A DNA stretch of 64,000 nt from an uncultured Chitinophaga sp. (GCF_902168175.1 NZ_CABHOU010000025.1:248001-312000); one strand, 5' to 3'. Counted from the first letter of the stretch, positions 1 through 9,360 are shown. Notes: generated by a model from the sequence alone, not told the origin. Program-made: numbers and translations.

Positions 1-101
1 TCAAACAAATGCGCGAAATGCTGGAAGCTGTGGACATAAACCGCCTAACGCCGGTTGAAGCACTGCTGAAGCTGAATGAGATTAAGGGGTTATTGAGTTA
101 A
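1..101 (+). CDS. mutS: MutS DNA mismatch repair ATPase, C-terminal end only
   Basis: Only the last 32 codons are inside the window, read in the frame that begins at base 3 and ends at TAA 99-101. The visible tail includes DINRLTPVEALLKLNEIKG, which matches the conserved C-terminal signature of bacterial MutS (the LTPLEAL...L helix). MutS recognises mismatches and starts methyl-independent repair in Bacteroidota. The ATPase and mismatch-binding domains lie upstream of the window. A bidirectional hairpin terminator follows 12 bases after the stop. The call rests on a short but distinctive tail. Confidence 0.8.
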   Translation, partial: KQMREMLEAVDINRLTPVEALLKLNEIKGLLS

Positions 102-113
102 AGTATATGAAAT

Positions 114-153
114 AAAAAGAGGCTGTCTCATAGCGATGCGCAGCCTCTTTTTA
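114..153. terminator. Bidirectional intrinsic terminator
   Basis: A 12-bp perfect stem (AAAAAGAGGCTG 114-125 with CAGCCTCTTTTT 141-152) closes a 15-base loop. It is flanked by A and T runs, so it can terminate both mutS (plus) and the convergent oxidoreductase operon (minus). Confidence 0.85.
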
Positions 154-196
154 TGCTGGTACCTGAATTCGTTTAAGCCATCCTCAGCGCCTTCCT

Positions 197-1498
197 TTAC
201 AGTTCCCGGGCTTCGTCTCCGGGCTGGTATGGCAGGAATACCATTAGTAGCGTAAGCATTTCATCCGTCGTTTTCATATCCCCTGCAGAGAACACCATCT
301 TGGGCGGGCTTGAAGGATTGTTAGGATTGCCGGCAGTGTTATCATAAGTACCTTCCACCGTCAACACACTTTTCTCCGGTATTTTCACCAGTGTTTTAAA
401 GCGATATATTTCCTGCCAGCGGAAATCCCAGTCGGGAATATTTACCAGTTTAATGGTATCGCCTGCAGGAGTAACAGCATACGCTTTAAATGATTTACCC
501 AGCACGTGCATATGCGGCCAAACATATAACAGCGACTGGTCCATCATTGGCGTAGTAACCTTTACCTTAAAGGTTTTCACCTGGTTAGCCGGAATGTAAA
601 ACATCGGCTGAATATCCTTTTCTCCTATTCCTCCCGAACCAATACTAATGACCTTCACCTCACGTTTTACAGGCGTTTTCTTGAAGAACAGGTTGATTGA
701 TGCTACGTTCTTTTCATCCTTCGCTATCGGCGCATAATGGATAGTAAGCAATACTACTCCCCTCTTAGGCATAATCCATCCCATATCTTTCGGGTACGAC
801 TCGTAAGTTGTACCAGGTATCCACCCGCCGTAATAAGTCATCTTCTTCTTAAAAGGAAGGTATTGATCATATTTAGTACGATCGTCTTCCGTAAGATTGA
901 TAAAGGGCGCAGGTGTTTTTATATCGATACTTTCTTCCACGGGGTGTATGGCGAAATTTGCGTGGTGAATCGTTTGTTTGTTGTTGGATACGAACTCTAG
1001 GGCTTCCACGTTCATGGAATCGCCCAGTTCGAATGGTATTTTAAATACGATGAAACGTTCGAGGTTATCTCCCTTCACTTCATAAGCCTGATCGATAGTG
1101 AGGGTGAGATCCGGTTTGCGGGGATATTGCGTTCCGGCAATAAACGCAGGTGTTTTAGGGGCAGGGCCTTTGCCTTCCGGCGCCTTTTGATCTACCCACT
1201 TTTTGATGCGGTCTACTTCCGCATCACTCAGTTTACGTTCGTTGGCGAAAGTAGTGTAGTGAGGATCGGGCTTCCATGGCGGCATGTAACCACTTACCAC
1301 CACATCTTTAATAAATGATGCGCGTTTTGCCACGTCCTGGTAGGTAATGAGTGAGAATGGCGCAGCTTCTCCCGGCCGGTGGCACGGTGTGCAACTGCGG
1401 TGAATAATGGGAGCAATATCTTTATTGAAAGTGATATCCTGCGCGCCTGCAAAATGGGCGCTCAGTATTAAACACAGAAAGGCGAGGCGTTTGAACAT
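197..1498 (-). CDS. Periplasmic c-type haem / copper type II monooxygenase-like protein
   Basis: This is a 433-residue exported protein. Residues 1-19 form a signal peptide ending in FAGA-Q. A single c-haem motif, CTPCH (Cys36, Cys39, His40), is followed by RPGEAAPF, typical of planctomycete/Bacteroidota-type cytochrome domains. The C-terminal two thirds carry the metal-ligand pattern of ascorbate-dependent copper type II monooxygenases (PHM/DBH family): His178-His179, His254, His329-x-His331 and Met414 in GDMKTTDEM. The likely role is a copper- and haem-dependent periplasmic oxidation, with the haem supplying electrons. The substrate is unknown. It lies 3 bp downstream of a thioredoxin-like gene with a CPLC motif, probably its redox or copper-handling partner in a two-gene operon. 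Domain assignment is from motifs; the enzymatic activity is inferred. Confidence 0.75.
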   Translation of the reverse strand: MFKRLAFLCLILSAHFAGAQDITFNKDIAPIIHRSCTPCHRPGEAAPFSLITYQDVAKRASFIKDVVVSGYMPPWKPDPHYTTFANERKLSDAEVDRIKKWVDQKAPEGKGPAPKTPAFIAGTQYPRKPDLTLTIDQAYEVKGDNLERFIVFKIPFELGDSMNVEALEFVSNNKQTIHHANFAIHPVEESIDIKTPAPFINLTEDDRTKYDQYLPFKKKMTYYGGWIPGTTYESYPKDMGWIMPKRGVVLLTIHYAPIAKDEKNVASINLFFKKTPVKREVKVISIGSGGIGEKDIQPMFYIPANQVKTFKVKVTTPMMDQSLLYVWPHMHVLGKSFKAYAVTPAGDTIKLVNIPDWDFRWQEIYRFKTLVKIPEKSVLTVEGTYDNTAGNPNNPSSPPKMVFSAGDMKTTDEMLTLLMVFLPYQPGDEAREL

Positions 1499-1501
1499 AC
1501 G

Positions 1502-2077
1502 TTAAAATTCGTTGATTAAGCAACCAATAGGTTCGGTGTTAGTTTGTTTAACAGTGGCGCCGGCGGCGAGGCTACCGATGGCGGAAGAAAGATAATGCTC
1601 ACTGGCACGGGCTCTCTTTTTGCCCAGGGCAGTCACCCAGTTATCGATAAGGCCGCGGTAATACACCTGGCCCGCGTGATCCAGCACAACAGCTTCCGGC
1701 GTAACCGTTGCCTGCAACGCTTTCACCAGCTTCATATTTTTATCCGTCAGTATAGGGAACCGTATTTGATAGTCGTCGGCAAACTTAGTGATCTGCTTAC
1801 TGCTATAGGTATTGCCGGGTATGATCCCGTAGAAATTAACCGATGGGTTTTGCTGTTGCAGTGTTTGTAGAACAGGGCTGTAGTTTTTACAGAGCGGGCA
1901 TTCGGGAGAGAGAAATACGAAAACGGTGCCGGCTTTACCAGGTGTGATATAGGCCGTTTCTCCATTCGTTTTTAGTAAGCGGTAAGACTTGATAACAGGT
2001 AATAAATTCTTTTCCTGAGCAAAGCTCAATTGAAAGATCAGACCCAGGATTACCAGTAATAAGACTTGCTTTTTCAC
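1502..2077 (-). CDS. Periplasmic thioredoxin-like (redoxin) protein
   Basis: This is a 191-residue exported thioredoxin-fold protein with a signal peptide of about 20 residues (cleavage near FA-Q). The redox motif SPECPLCKNY (Cys60, Cys63) lies at the usual end of the first strand. Tyr-Gly-Ile-Ile-Pro and the TPEAVVLD segment fit the cis-proline side of the fold. A third cysteine sits in the C-terminal tail (IGCLINEF). It is the first gene of the operon with the haem/copper oxidoreductase. It could reduce or load metal into that partner, or act as a general periplasmic reductant. Redoxin family membership is clear; the partner relation comes from the 3-bp gap. Confidence 0.75.
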   Translation of the reverse strand: MKKQVLLLVILGLIFQLSFAQEKNLLPVIKSYRLLKTNGETAYITPGKAGTVFVFLSPECPLCKNYSPVLQTLQQQNPSVNFYGIIPGNTYSSKQITKFADDYQIRFPILTDKNMKLVKALQATVTPEAVVLDHAGQVYYRGLIDNWVTALGKKRARASEHYLSSAIGSLAAGATVKQTNTEPIGCLINEF

Positions 2078-2090
2078 TATACTAATTTAC

Positions 2091-2123
2091 AAAAAAACTC
2101 CAGGCTTTAGGCCTGGAGTTTTT
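2091..2123 (-). terminator. Intrinsic terminator of the first susC/susD operon
   Basis: A 13-bp perfect stem (AAAAACTCCAGGC with GCCTGGAGTTTTT) closes a 5-base loop. On the minus strand it is followed by a run of seven T. It lies 23 bp past the SusD stop. Confidence 0.85.
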
Positions 2124-2145
2124 CCTGTATTCAATTCATTTTTTA

Positions 2146-3867
2146 CTATTTCTTATCCCACCATACGCGGCCGAAGATGTCGTTCGGCGCTGTGCCAAAA
2201 TCGGGATCTTTTGCCATGTCGTCGATCGCCGCCGTAATATTTGCGAAGTTACGGTTGGTGATCTGCGGAAGCTCGATCAAAGCTCTTCTCGGCATAGGCT
2301 GTTCAACGCCATCAGCGAGAATACGTTCGAAAGCCACTGTAGTAGTCGTATTCGGCATGCCGGTACGTTTGTACAAAGACCAAGCTTCATTTGCCTGTTT
2401 AAAGTAGTGCAGGTACTCCTGAGAAGCAATTTGATCCAGTGCTTTAGCCGGGTCATATTTTACCTTAGGATTATTCTCGTAATAGTTATCAGCGTCTGTT
2501 GCCGTTGCGGCTGCGTATTCATAAACTTTAGCAGTACCGGCAATCTCGCTGTAATACAATACAGAAGCTACAACCGCAGCTTTATAGTAGGTGGCCGCAG
2601 ATCCGGTAGTCAGTATACCTCGTGCTATCAGTTCTGCCCTATGGAAATTTAGCTCAGAATAAGTAAGCATCGGGAATGTTACTTTACCGTCTCCCGCTGT
2701 ATTGGTTCTTGGATCAGTTAAGCCAGGTGTGAACAGGCGGTACTGAACTTCAGATAACGTATCAACGAGGGCTATGGTGGTTGGACTCATTTGTATTTGT
2801 GCACGGTTATACCAGCGTACGTTTGCAGGAGCCACAGCCGCATCCGGGCTTGTAAAGCTACCGAAGTAACGACGTGCAGGTACTGTGCTGCCAGCCGGCA
2901 GTTTCTTCTGCGAAACGAGAGAATCTACGTTAGTTTTGTAGTATTCGTTTGTCTGGTAGATCATTCTTAACCTCGGATCATTTGTTTCCCACATCAGGTC
3001 AACAATTGGTTTAGATGCGCGCCAAATACCGCCGTTACCGGTCATATCCCAGTTGCTACCTACGCCGGTATGCTGAAGACCTGTAATGAACTGTAGGTTA
3101 TCGGCATTGCTGGCAAAAAGATCCGCTTCATTAGCAAACACCTCTGTAGCAATAGTCCTTAGCTTTTCCGGATTTCTTTTCATCAAACGCATTGCGATTC
3201 TCACACGAAGCGCATTCGCTGCTTTTACCCATTTAGCCGTTTCACCTTTGTAGTAAAGATCGGCATTACCATAACTGATCTGTGTTGCGTCTCCTGCCTT
3301 TAAAGTGGCAATCGAAGCTTTCAGACTTTCGTCGAAGGTGTTAAAAAGCTGCTCCTGTGTATCGTACACTGGTGTTAAAGTACCATTGTAACGAGCCTGG
3401 AAAGCCTCTTTATACGGCATGCTACCGTTTATTTCTGTAGTATAAAATGCGTAATATACTTTAAGTATATCGGCAATCGCTATCTGGTTTTTATACTTTG
3501 CTGCGTCAGCCTTAAGACCGGCCAGGTAGGCAACATCGGAGAGTACGTTACCAGTTCTTGTGTAGAAGTAATTTCTACGCTGGTTGAAGTTACCGACTTC
3601 AGACATGAAGGTTTTACCATTACCCGCAACAGGTGTATGGTACTGCATCCATGGCATCATAATGCGGTAATAGTCGTAAAAATATTCGTAATCAGCATCA
3701 AACATCGCAATACATGCGTTCGTGAATTGCTGCTCAGGTTCGATACCGTACAATATAGCTGGATCGGTGTTATATTTTGTATATAGCTCCTTGCTGCAAG
3801 ACGACCAGGAAAGGGCGCCGACAACAGCCAGAACTATCATACTTTTCTTATTGGATAATATTTTCAT
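2146..3867 (-). CDS. SusD/RagB-like outer-membrane substrate-binding lipoprotein
   Basis: SusD-type lipoproteins sit on the cell surface over a SusC channel and capture ligands for import. I prefer the ATG at 3867, giving 573 residues. It starts directly at the lipoprotein signal MKILSNKKSMIVLAVVGA and places the lipobox Cys in SWSSC. The longer frame to 3906 would overlap the SusC stop. The region YKGETAKWVKAANALRVRIA and the C-terminal ANEAWSLYKRTGMP pattern are typical of the SusD-like_2 branch. It is 25 bp behind susC and followed by a strong terminator. The substrate cannot be read from sequence; SusD-like_2 pairs often lack adjacent glycanases, as here. Confidence 0.85.
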   Translation of the reverse strand: MKILSNKKSMIVLAVVGALSWSSCSKELYTKYNTDPAILYGIEPEQQFTNACIAMFDADYEYFYDYYRIMMPWMQYHTPVAGNGKTFMSEVGNFNQRRNYFYTRTGNVLSDVAYLAGLKADAAKYKNQIAIADILKVYYAFYTTEINGSMPYKEAFQARYNGTLTPVYDTQEQLFNTFDESLKASIATLKAGDATQISYGNADLYYKGETAKWVKAANALRVRIAMRLMKRNPEKLRTIATEVFANEADLFASNADNLQFITGLQHTGVGSNWDMTGNGGIWRASKPIVDLMWETNDPRLRMIYQTNEYYKTNVDSLVSQKKLPAGSTVPARRYFGSFTSPDAAVAPANVRWYNRAQIQMSPTTIALVDTLSEVQYRLFTPGLTDPRTNTAGDGKVTFPMLTYSELNFHRAELIARGILTTGSAATYYKAAVVASVLYYSEIAGTAKVYEYAAATATDADNYYENNPKVKYDPAKALDQIASQEYLHYFKQANEAWSLYKRTGMPNTTTTVAFERILADGVEQPMPRRALIELPQITNRNFANITAAIDDMAKDPDFGTAPNDIFGRVWWDKK

Positions 3868-3892
3868 GATTACTCTTTTAAAATGAATCAGT

Positions 3893-6800
3893 CTAGAAAG
3901 AAGCATCTACCTTGAAACCAATGTTTCTCATGTAAGGCAAACCACCATATTCAGCAAAACTACCAGAACGGTTGTTCAGGAAGCCCATTTCAGGATTGAT
4001 ATTATCTTTTGTGGTGTTATACAGATATCCCAGGTTACGTCCGATCAGGCTTACACGCAGTGTATTCAATTTCAGCATAGAGGCAGTTTTAGCAGGCATA
4101 GTGTAGCCAACAGAAACTTCTCTTACAGCTACCCAGCTATTTTCGAATGTTGAATATTCGCGGATACCGGTAGCCCACTGTGTTAACCTTGCATAGTACA
4201 ATCTTGCACTAACTGGTTCAACAATTCCTTGTTTCACCGCGTCTGCATAACTCATACCGCCTACATCGTGTACTACGCCATTTGGAGCAGTGATCTTGAT
4301 ACCATTTTCGAACACACCGTCCGGGATAATACCATCGTCGAATGTAGAAGTTACCTGGCCGTTAGTGTACACGTTACGGGTCAGACCGCCAAATTCTGCG
4401 GATCTGCCAAACACGGTGCTGCCGATAGTACCACCGTTAGAACCGTACTGGTGAGTAGCAGAAGCCATCATACCACCTATTTTGCTATCGATCTGGAAAC
4501 CGACGTTGAATTCTTTATAGCGAACATTCTGGATAGTACTCAGCATGAATTTCTCCATCATTGTTCCCAGTTCCTTATTACCCTGTCCTAACTCTGAACT
4601 ACGGTAGAAGCTACCATTTTGTTTCAGCACTTTCTTCCCGTTGTTAGGATTATCCATTGGGTTGCCGGAAGCATCTTTCGCCTGGTATTTAGCATAGCCA
4701 TAACCAGTGATGATAGTGCCGTACTCTTTTCCCGGCATTGCTACAGAATACATATCCGCACCAAAAGCCTGCTGCAGCGTGTAAGAAGTTACACCTTCTG
4801 CCAGAGAGAGAACTTTGTTTTTGTTACGGGCAAAATTGACTGTTGCATCCCACTCAAAATTTTTAGTTTGAACAGGTTTAACATTTAAAATGATCTCGAT
4901 ACCCTCGTTCTGGATGTTACCGGCATTCAGCACTTTTGACTGCATACCGGACTCCGTTGGCAACTGGAAGCCCAATATTTGATTCTTACTATTTTTCTTG
5001 TAGTACGCCCCGTCTAAACCGATACGATTATTAAGGAAGCGCAAATCTACACCCACCTCAAACTCATAAGTGTTTTCGTTTTTCAGGTTAAAGTCAACCA
5101 GCTGGCTACCGTCAAAACCATAGCGGGGAATAGTACCATCTGCTGAATTATAGTTACCTAAATAAGCATAGTTACCACGGCCAGTCAGCCATGAGTCAGC
5201 ACCCAGACCTGTTACGGCATAGCTTGCACGAAGTTTACCAGAAGAAAGGAAGTCGAAGGACGGTTTATCTTTCAGTACTTCTGTGAATAACCACGATAAA
5301 CCAACACCAGGATAGAAGTAAGAAGGATTACCATGACCATCGCGAGGATAGAGGAGTGTTGAGTTCCAGTCATTTCTTGCGCTGAAGTTCAGGGTAAGCA
5401 TGTCTTTCCAGGTCAGATCACCGTAGAGATAAATAGCGTCCATCGCTTTAGAAGATCCGTATACGATACCACCCTCTGTGCCGGGAGCATTAACGGAGTT
5501 ACCGAGGAAGAATTTACCAGGAGCTTTAAGACCACCATTAGTATAAGAACGGCTGAATTTTTCAGGCTCGTAACGCTGAGATTCTCCACCTGCACTTAAA
5601 GACAGATTCAAATCTTTTGACAACTTACGTTCAGCGCTCAACAATGCCTGTAAACGAGTGTTACGGCGAGTCGAAGCCCGTATGCTGTAATCACCGCCAG
5701 CAAAGTTAACACCAGTACCCCAATTCTCGGTAGTTCTGTCGGTATTAGCGTCATTGATGTTACCTCTCAGTAACAACGTAAGCCATGGAGTAATGTTAGC
5801 TGTGATATCAAGGTTTGCCAGCAGAGTTTTCTCCGCTTGCAATGTATTGTTATACTCCTGCGCGAAGAAAATGGAAGCCAGACCATACGGATCGTTCTGG
5901 GCAACACCGCCGTTAGGATCTAACCACCTGTCTTTCTGCATCCAGTATTTCGTATCGTAGTTACGTGGGTTGAAATAAGCCAGCGCGAATAACGGGCTAT
6001 TGTTACCGCCTTGTGCCACCGGATTTTTAGACTCACTGATAGAGTAGTTTACACTCGCATCAATGTTAATAAAGGAAGTTACCTTTTGTGTTGCCCTAAT
6101 GGCGAAGTTATTTCTTTTCAGGTTAGTGTTAGGCGTGATGAAGGTGTTGTAAAGATTAGAATAAGATGCTCTGAAAGTACCTTTTTCTGTACCGCCTTCC
6201 ACAGATACGTTAGTATTAACTAAACGTCCTACCTGGAATGCATCTAGCACGTTATTAGGTTTAGCGCTCCATTCGATCATCCTTCCATCGATGTCTTTAA
6301 CAGTTTGCCCGTTAAACCTGGGGCCGAAACTCCAGAAGAAGTTATTTGGATCTACCATATCGTTGCCATCTGCATCTTTTGCAAAAGTAGGAGCGATACC
6401 TGCACCAAACGCATTCTGAAGATCTATAGCTTTGTAAGCTTTGTCAAATGTTTCTGAATGGCTTAAAGTAACACCCAATCCTTTTCTGGCGCGTCCCTTT
6501 TTAGTAGTGATGAGCAATACGCCGTTCTGAGCCTGCGAGCCATACAAAGCGCTTGCAGCAGAACCTTTCAGTACTGTAACACTTTCATAATCATCAGAGT
6601 TGAGGTTCTTCATCTGGTTACCGAAGTCCTGACCGCTCCCCCAGCTGTCCGCACCGGTTGTACCTGGCTCCAGGATCACACCGTCGATTACTACCAGCGG
6701 CTGTGTATTGCTTCTTAAAGAAGAGTTACCACGGATACGGATGCTCGAAGAAGACATTGGACCACCGTTACCGGCACCAACAAATACACCTGCCACTTTA

Positions 6801-7234
6801 CCAGCAAGTGCGTTCACCACGTTAGCGTTAACCGCTCTTGTGAGTTCTTCGCCTTTAACTTCCTGGATGGCGTAAGATACCCTGCGGAGATCTTTTTTGG
6901 TACCGAAACCGGTAACCACGAACTCAGTCAGGTTTTTGCTGTCTTCAGAAAGTGTAACGGCAAAGCTGTTGCTATTAGCAACGCTTATTTCTTTTGGTAA
7001 GAAGCCGAGAAACGAAAATAAAAGTGTGGCATTAGGATTCACTTTAATGCTAAAGTTACCATTAGCATCTGTGATGCCACCATTAGTTGTGCCCTTTTCG
7101 CTTACGGTAACGCCAGGCAGGGCGCCACCCTTTGCATCCTGCACCGTACCCGATACGGCCTTCTTGTCCTGTGCGAAAGCAAATTGCGAACACATGCCAA
7201 CAAGGACCGCAATTAGAAGTAGCGATCTTTTCAT
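3893..7234 (-). CDS. SusC/RagA TonB-linked outer-membrane transporter
   Basis: This is a 1113-residue TonB-dependent receptor of the SusC type. In order it has a signal peptide (1-21, ending in FAFA-Q), a carboxypeptidase-regulatory-like beta-sandwich (about 25-100, with GTVQDAKGGALPGVTV), a TonB-box-like segment (LTEFVVTGFG), a plug domain with the SusC signatures GNSSLRSNTQPLVVIDGV and LKGSAASALYGSQAQNGV, and a 22-strand barrel. There is no STN domain, so it is unlikely to signal to a sigma factor. It imports the ligand captured by the SusD partner. A gap of 722 bp separates it from the lacI-type gene upstream, which suggests a long regulated leader. A LacI-like palindrome lies in that gap. 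Confidence 0.9.
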   Translation of the reverse strand: MKRSLLLIAVLVGMCSQFAFAQDKKAVSGTVQDAKGGALPGVTVSEKGTTNGGITDANGNFSIKVNPNATLLFSFLGFLPKEISVANSNSFAVTLSEDSKNLTEFVVTGFGTKKDLRRVSYAIQEVKGEELTRAVNANVVNALAGKVAGVFVGAGNGGPMSSSSIRIRGNSSLRSNTQPLVVIDGVILEPGTTGADSWGSGQDFGNQMKNLNSDDYESVTVLKGSAASALYGSQAQNGVLLITTKKGRARKGLGVTLSHSETFDKAYKAIDLQNAFGAGIAPTFAKDADGNDMVDPNNFFWSFGPRFNGQTVKDIDGRMIEWSAKPNNVLDAFQVGRLVNTNVSVEGGTEKGTFRASYSNLYNTFITPNTNLKRNNFAIRATQKVTSFINIDASVNYSISESKNPVAQGGNNSPLFALAYFNPRNYDTKYWMQKDRWLDPNGGVAQNDPYGLASIFFAQEYNNTLQAEKTLLANLDITANITPWLTLLLRGNINDANTDRTTENWGTGVNFAGGDYSIRASTRRNTRLQALLSAERKLSKDLNLSLSAGGESQRYEPEKFSRSYTNGGLKAPGKFFLGNSVNAPGTEGGIVYGSSKAMDAIYLYGDLTWKDMLTLNFSARNDWNSTLLYPRDGHGNPSYFYPGVGLSWLFTEVLKDKPSFDFLSSGKLRASYAVTGLGADSWLTGRGNYAYLGNYNSADGTIPRYGFDGSQLVDFNLKNENTYEFEVGVDLRFLNNRIGLDGAYYKKNSKNQILGFQLPTESGMQSKVLNAGNIQNEGIEIILNVKPVQTKNFEWDATVNFARNKNKVLSLAEGVTSYTLQQAFGADMYSVAMPGKEYGTIITGYGYAKYQAKDASGNPMDNPNNGKKVLKQNGSFYRSSELGQGNKELGTMMEKFMLSTIQNVRYKEFNVGFQIDSKIGGMMASATHQYGSNGGTIGSTVFGRSAEFGGLTRNVYTNGQVTSTFDDGIIPDGVFENGIKITAPNGVVHDVGGMSYADAVKQGIVEPVSARLYYARLTQWATGIREYSTFENSWVAVREVSVGYTMPAKTASMLKLNTLRVSLIGRNLGYLYNTTKDNINPEMGFLNNRSGSFAEYGGLPYMRNIGFKVDASF

Positions 7235-7460
7235 TGTTTACTGTTTTTTTTGATTAATACGGATATAAGTATAGCATCTTCGATAAACTACCTTCCACCG
7301 GGAATGATCCGCTTGTTCATACCGAAACACAAACGTGCTTCCTGAACATACGTCCATAAAGGTGGGCAATTAGTCCCTGATTATTTTGCGTTGATCTCAA
7401 TAATTAAATACATTTTGGAAATCCTCTGTACATGCAATTGCACAACGTGTCCACTGTCTT

Positions 7461-7489
7461 TTCGTTCACTGTTAAGTTTCGTTCACTGT
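7461..7489. repeat. Short direct repeat TTCGTTCACTGT in the susC upstream region
   Basis: Two perfect 12-bp copies (7461-7472 and 7478-7489) are spaced 17 bp apart. The sub-motif TTCACTGTTAA of the first copy recurs at 7715-7725. This could be an activator or repressor site; the function is unknown. Confidence 0.4.
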
Positions 7490-7745
7490 GTTGACTACCA
7501 TTTTACCGGTACACTCCCCCTATTCATTCTTCATAACCTTTTACCGGAATTAAGTTAATAGTTACAGATCTGGTTGACGTTGACTGTTAACTGTTGTAAC
7601 CGTTCTTTTGCATAATTTTTTCTTCAATAAACTTCCAGGACTACCGGGTCAATCCTGACTTATATAAAGGTATGATTATCGCCGTAAACGCGGCTTACCG
7701 TTCATCCTTTGTTATTCACTGTTAAATATTACCCGGCTTAATGCG

Positions 7746-7757
7746 TAAAACGTTTTA
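7746..7757. promoter_or_regulatory. LacI/GalR-type operator candidate
   Basis: TAAAACGTTTTA is a perfect 12-bp palindrome with the central CG typical of LacI/GalR-family operators. A variant, ATAACGTTTTAT, lies at 7938-7949 at the 3' end of the adjacent lacI-type gene. Both could be bound by that regulator to control susC. Confidence 0.45.
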
Positions 7758-7956
7758 GCGTTGACTTTTATTTCTCTGCAACTCATATTTAGCAATCGAT
7801 AATATAAGTAGCTGGCATAAACTTAGAGAAAGTTTTCTTATTCACCAATTTTAACATAATTTTTTTTGTCCGAAATTGAACTAGATTAATTTACTACAAT
7901 ATTACAGTAATAAAATATCAGAAAACGCGAATTTAGGATAACGTTTTATTTCTCCG

Positions 7957-8991
7957 TTAAATTTTTGAAGCCGCCTTTTTAGAACACGACCCACGTTTAA
8001 CTAATGTAGCGGGCAGTACAACCTGGTTGATCTGGTTAGTATTATTATTTAATTCGTTCATCAGCACCTGGATCACGCTGCGGGCAATATCGCCGATGGG
8101 TTGCGACACGCAGGTAATGCCAGGACTGTACAACCGGAACAGGTCGTGGTCATCGAAGCTGATGAAGGCAATGTCCTCCCCTATTTGCAGGCCAAGGTCT
8201 TTCACCGCCTCTATTCCATATATACCCAGGTAGTTGGTGGTAAAGAAAATGGCGTCGAGGTTGGGAATTGATTTAATAAAAGTTTTAATCTCCTCAATGT
8301 TTTCCTCCCTGGTAGCGGTAAAAGCCAGTTTCTTCAGCATTTTACGCGGAAAACCCGAGCGATGGGCTTTCATGGCCGCCAGGAAGCCGTCGAGACGCTC
8401 CTTCATCTGTATTTGCTCAGAGGTGATGGTGACTACGGCTATTTTTTCATAACCCAGCTGCATCAGGTACTCCGCCGCATCATAGGCGCCCTGGAAGTTA
8501 TTTACCATAACATAGTTGGTAGGTATGTGCGGGAGGTAACGGTCGAGCAGCACCATTGGTTTACGGGCATGCTTGAGCGCTTCGATATCTTTATCTAAGT
8601 TAACGGTAGGCGTAATAATATAACCGTCTACCTGCCTGTACTCCAACACCTCCAGCAACCCTTTGGCTTTCTGAAGATTGTCTTCTGTACTGCCATACAG
8701 CACTTTATAACCGAATTTATCGGCTTCTTCTTCCACAATCTTGGCCACATTGGCAAAGAAGTGGTTGGCAATATCTTCTACGATAAGACCAATTGTTTTG
8801 GTTTTACCAGTGCGCAAGCCCCGGGCTAGCTGGTTCGGTTTATATTTAAGCTTCGTGGCCAGCTTTAATATCTTTTTACTCACCTGGTCGCTTATACGTT
8901 TCTCTTTGGCTTTGCCGTTCAACACAAACGAAACAGTAGTAGGCGATACTCCGGCTTGTTTGGCTATATCTTTAATGGATACTCCTTTCAT
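7957..8991 (-). CDS. LacI/GalR-family transcriptional regulator
   Basis: This is a 344-residue LacI-type repressor. The N-terminal helix-turn-helix and hinge (residues 4-60) contain SIKDIAKQAGVSPTTVSFVLNG, and the hinge helix includes YKPNQLARGLR. A periplasmic-binding-protein-like sensor domain follows (about 65-335, with TIGLIVEDIANHFFANVA). Such proteins release DNA on binding a sugar or nucleoside. It lies directly upstream of, and in line with, the susC/susD pair, and divergent from an AraC-type gene. The palindromes in the susC upstream gap have the shape expected of its operator, so it probably regulates that uptake locus. Confidence 0.9.
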   Translation of the reverse strand: MKGVSIKDIAKQAGVSPTTVSFVLNGKAKEKRISDQVSKKILKLATKLKYKPNQLARGLRTGKTKTIGLIVEDIANHFFANVAKIVEEEADKFGYKVLYGSTEDNLQKAKGLLEVLEYRQVDGYIITPTVNLDKDIEALKHARKPMVLLDRYLPHIPTNYVMVNNFQGAYDAAEYLMQLGYEKIAVVTITSEQIQMKERLDGFLAAMKAHRSGFPRKMLKKLAFTATREENIEEIKTFIKSIPNLDAIFFTTNYLGIYGIEAVKDLGLQIGEDIAFISFDDHDLFRLYSPGITCVSQPIGDIARSVIQVLMNELNNNTNQINQVVLPATLVKRGSCSKKAASKI

Positions 8992-9360
8992 GGTTATTTG
9001 ACAGTTGCTGCTTAATCGATTTAGCGATAAGTAAGATACACAAAAATCTTACTTCTACACATTTTTCTGGCGAATTCTGCTAAATATTTTCGGCAATTTA
9101 GCGGAATTACCGGTCATAACTGAAAAGATGGTTTAGAAACCATAGTTTTTGAAGGAGAAAAAGGCTGGAATAAAACTTTATATATATATTAGGTGAAGAA
9201 AATTTCAGAATGCTGACAATTCACTACATGTTTTATTTCAGACTTGTAGTTTTTTAACTTAATTTACATATTTTGGCAACCGATCCCCTTTAAAGGGGAT
9301 AACTGACTACGGGATTAGCGTATTTTATATTCATAGGACTTAAACAATAAGGAAGCAAAC
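8992..9360. other. Divergent intergenic region between LacI- and AraC-type genes
   Basis: No gene is seen in this 369-bp AT-rich stretch. It carries an 18-bp perfect palindrome (9283-9300). A near-consensus -7 box for the AraC-type gene (ATATTTTG, ending at 9275) lies just upstream of that palindrome. Confidence 0.5.
9283..9300. promoter_or_regulatory. 18-bp perfect palindrome upstream of the AraC-type gene
   Basis: ATCCCCTTTAAAGGGGAT is a perfect dyad whose right end is 60 bp before the AraC-type start codon and just past a near-consensus -7 element. Its position near the likely transcription start suggests an operator. The regulator that binds it is unknown. Confidence 0.45.

Larger units (their letters stand above)
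7235..7956. other. Long AT-rich regulatory gap between susC and the LacI-type gene
   Basis: No supportable gene lies in these 722 bp. The region holds a 12-bp palindrome (7746-7757), a related site at 7938-7949 and repeated TTCACTGT motifs (7461-7489, 7715-7725). I found no exact TAnnTTTG box facing susC. It is best read as the susC promoter and leader region. Confidence 0.6.

Noticed and set aside
3868..3906. Upstream ATG extension of the first SusD
   Set aside because: It would overlap the SusC stop and put 13 residues before a perfect lipoprotein signal. The internal ATG at 3867 is preferred.
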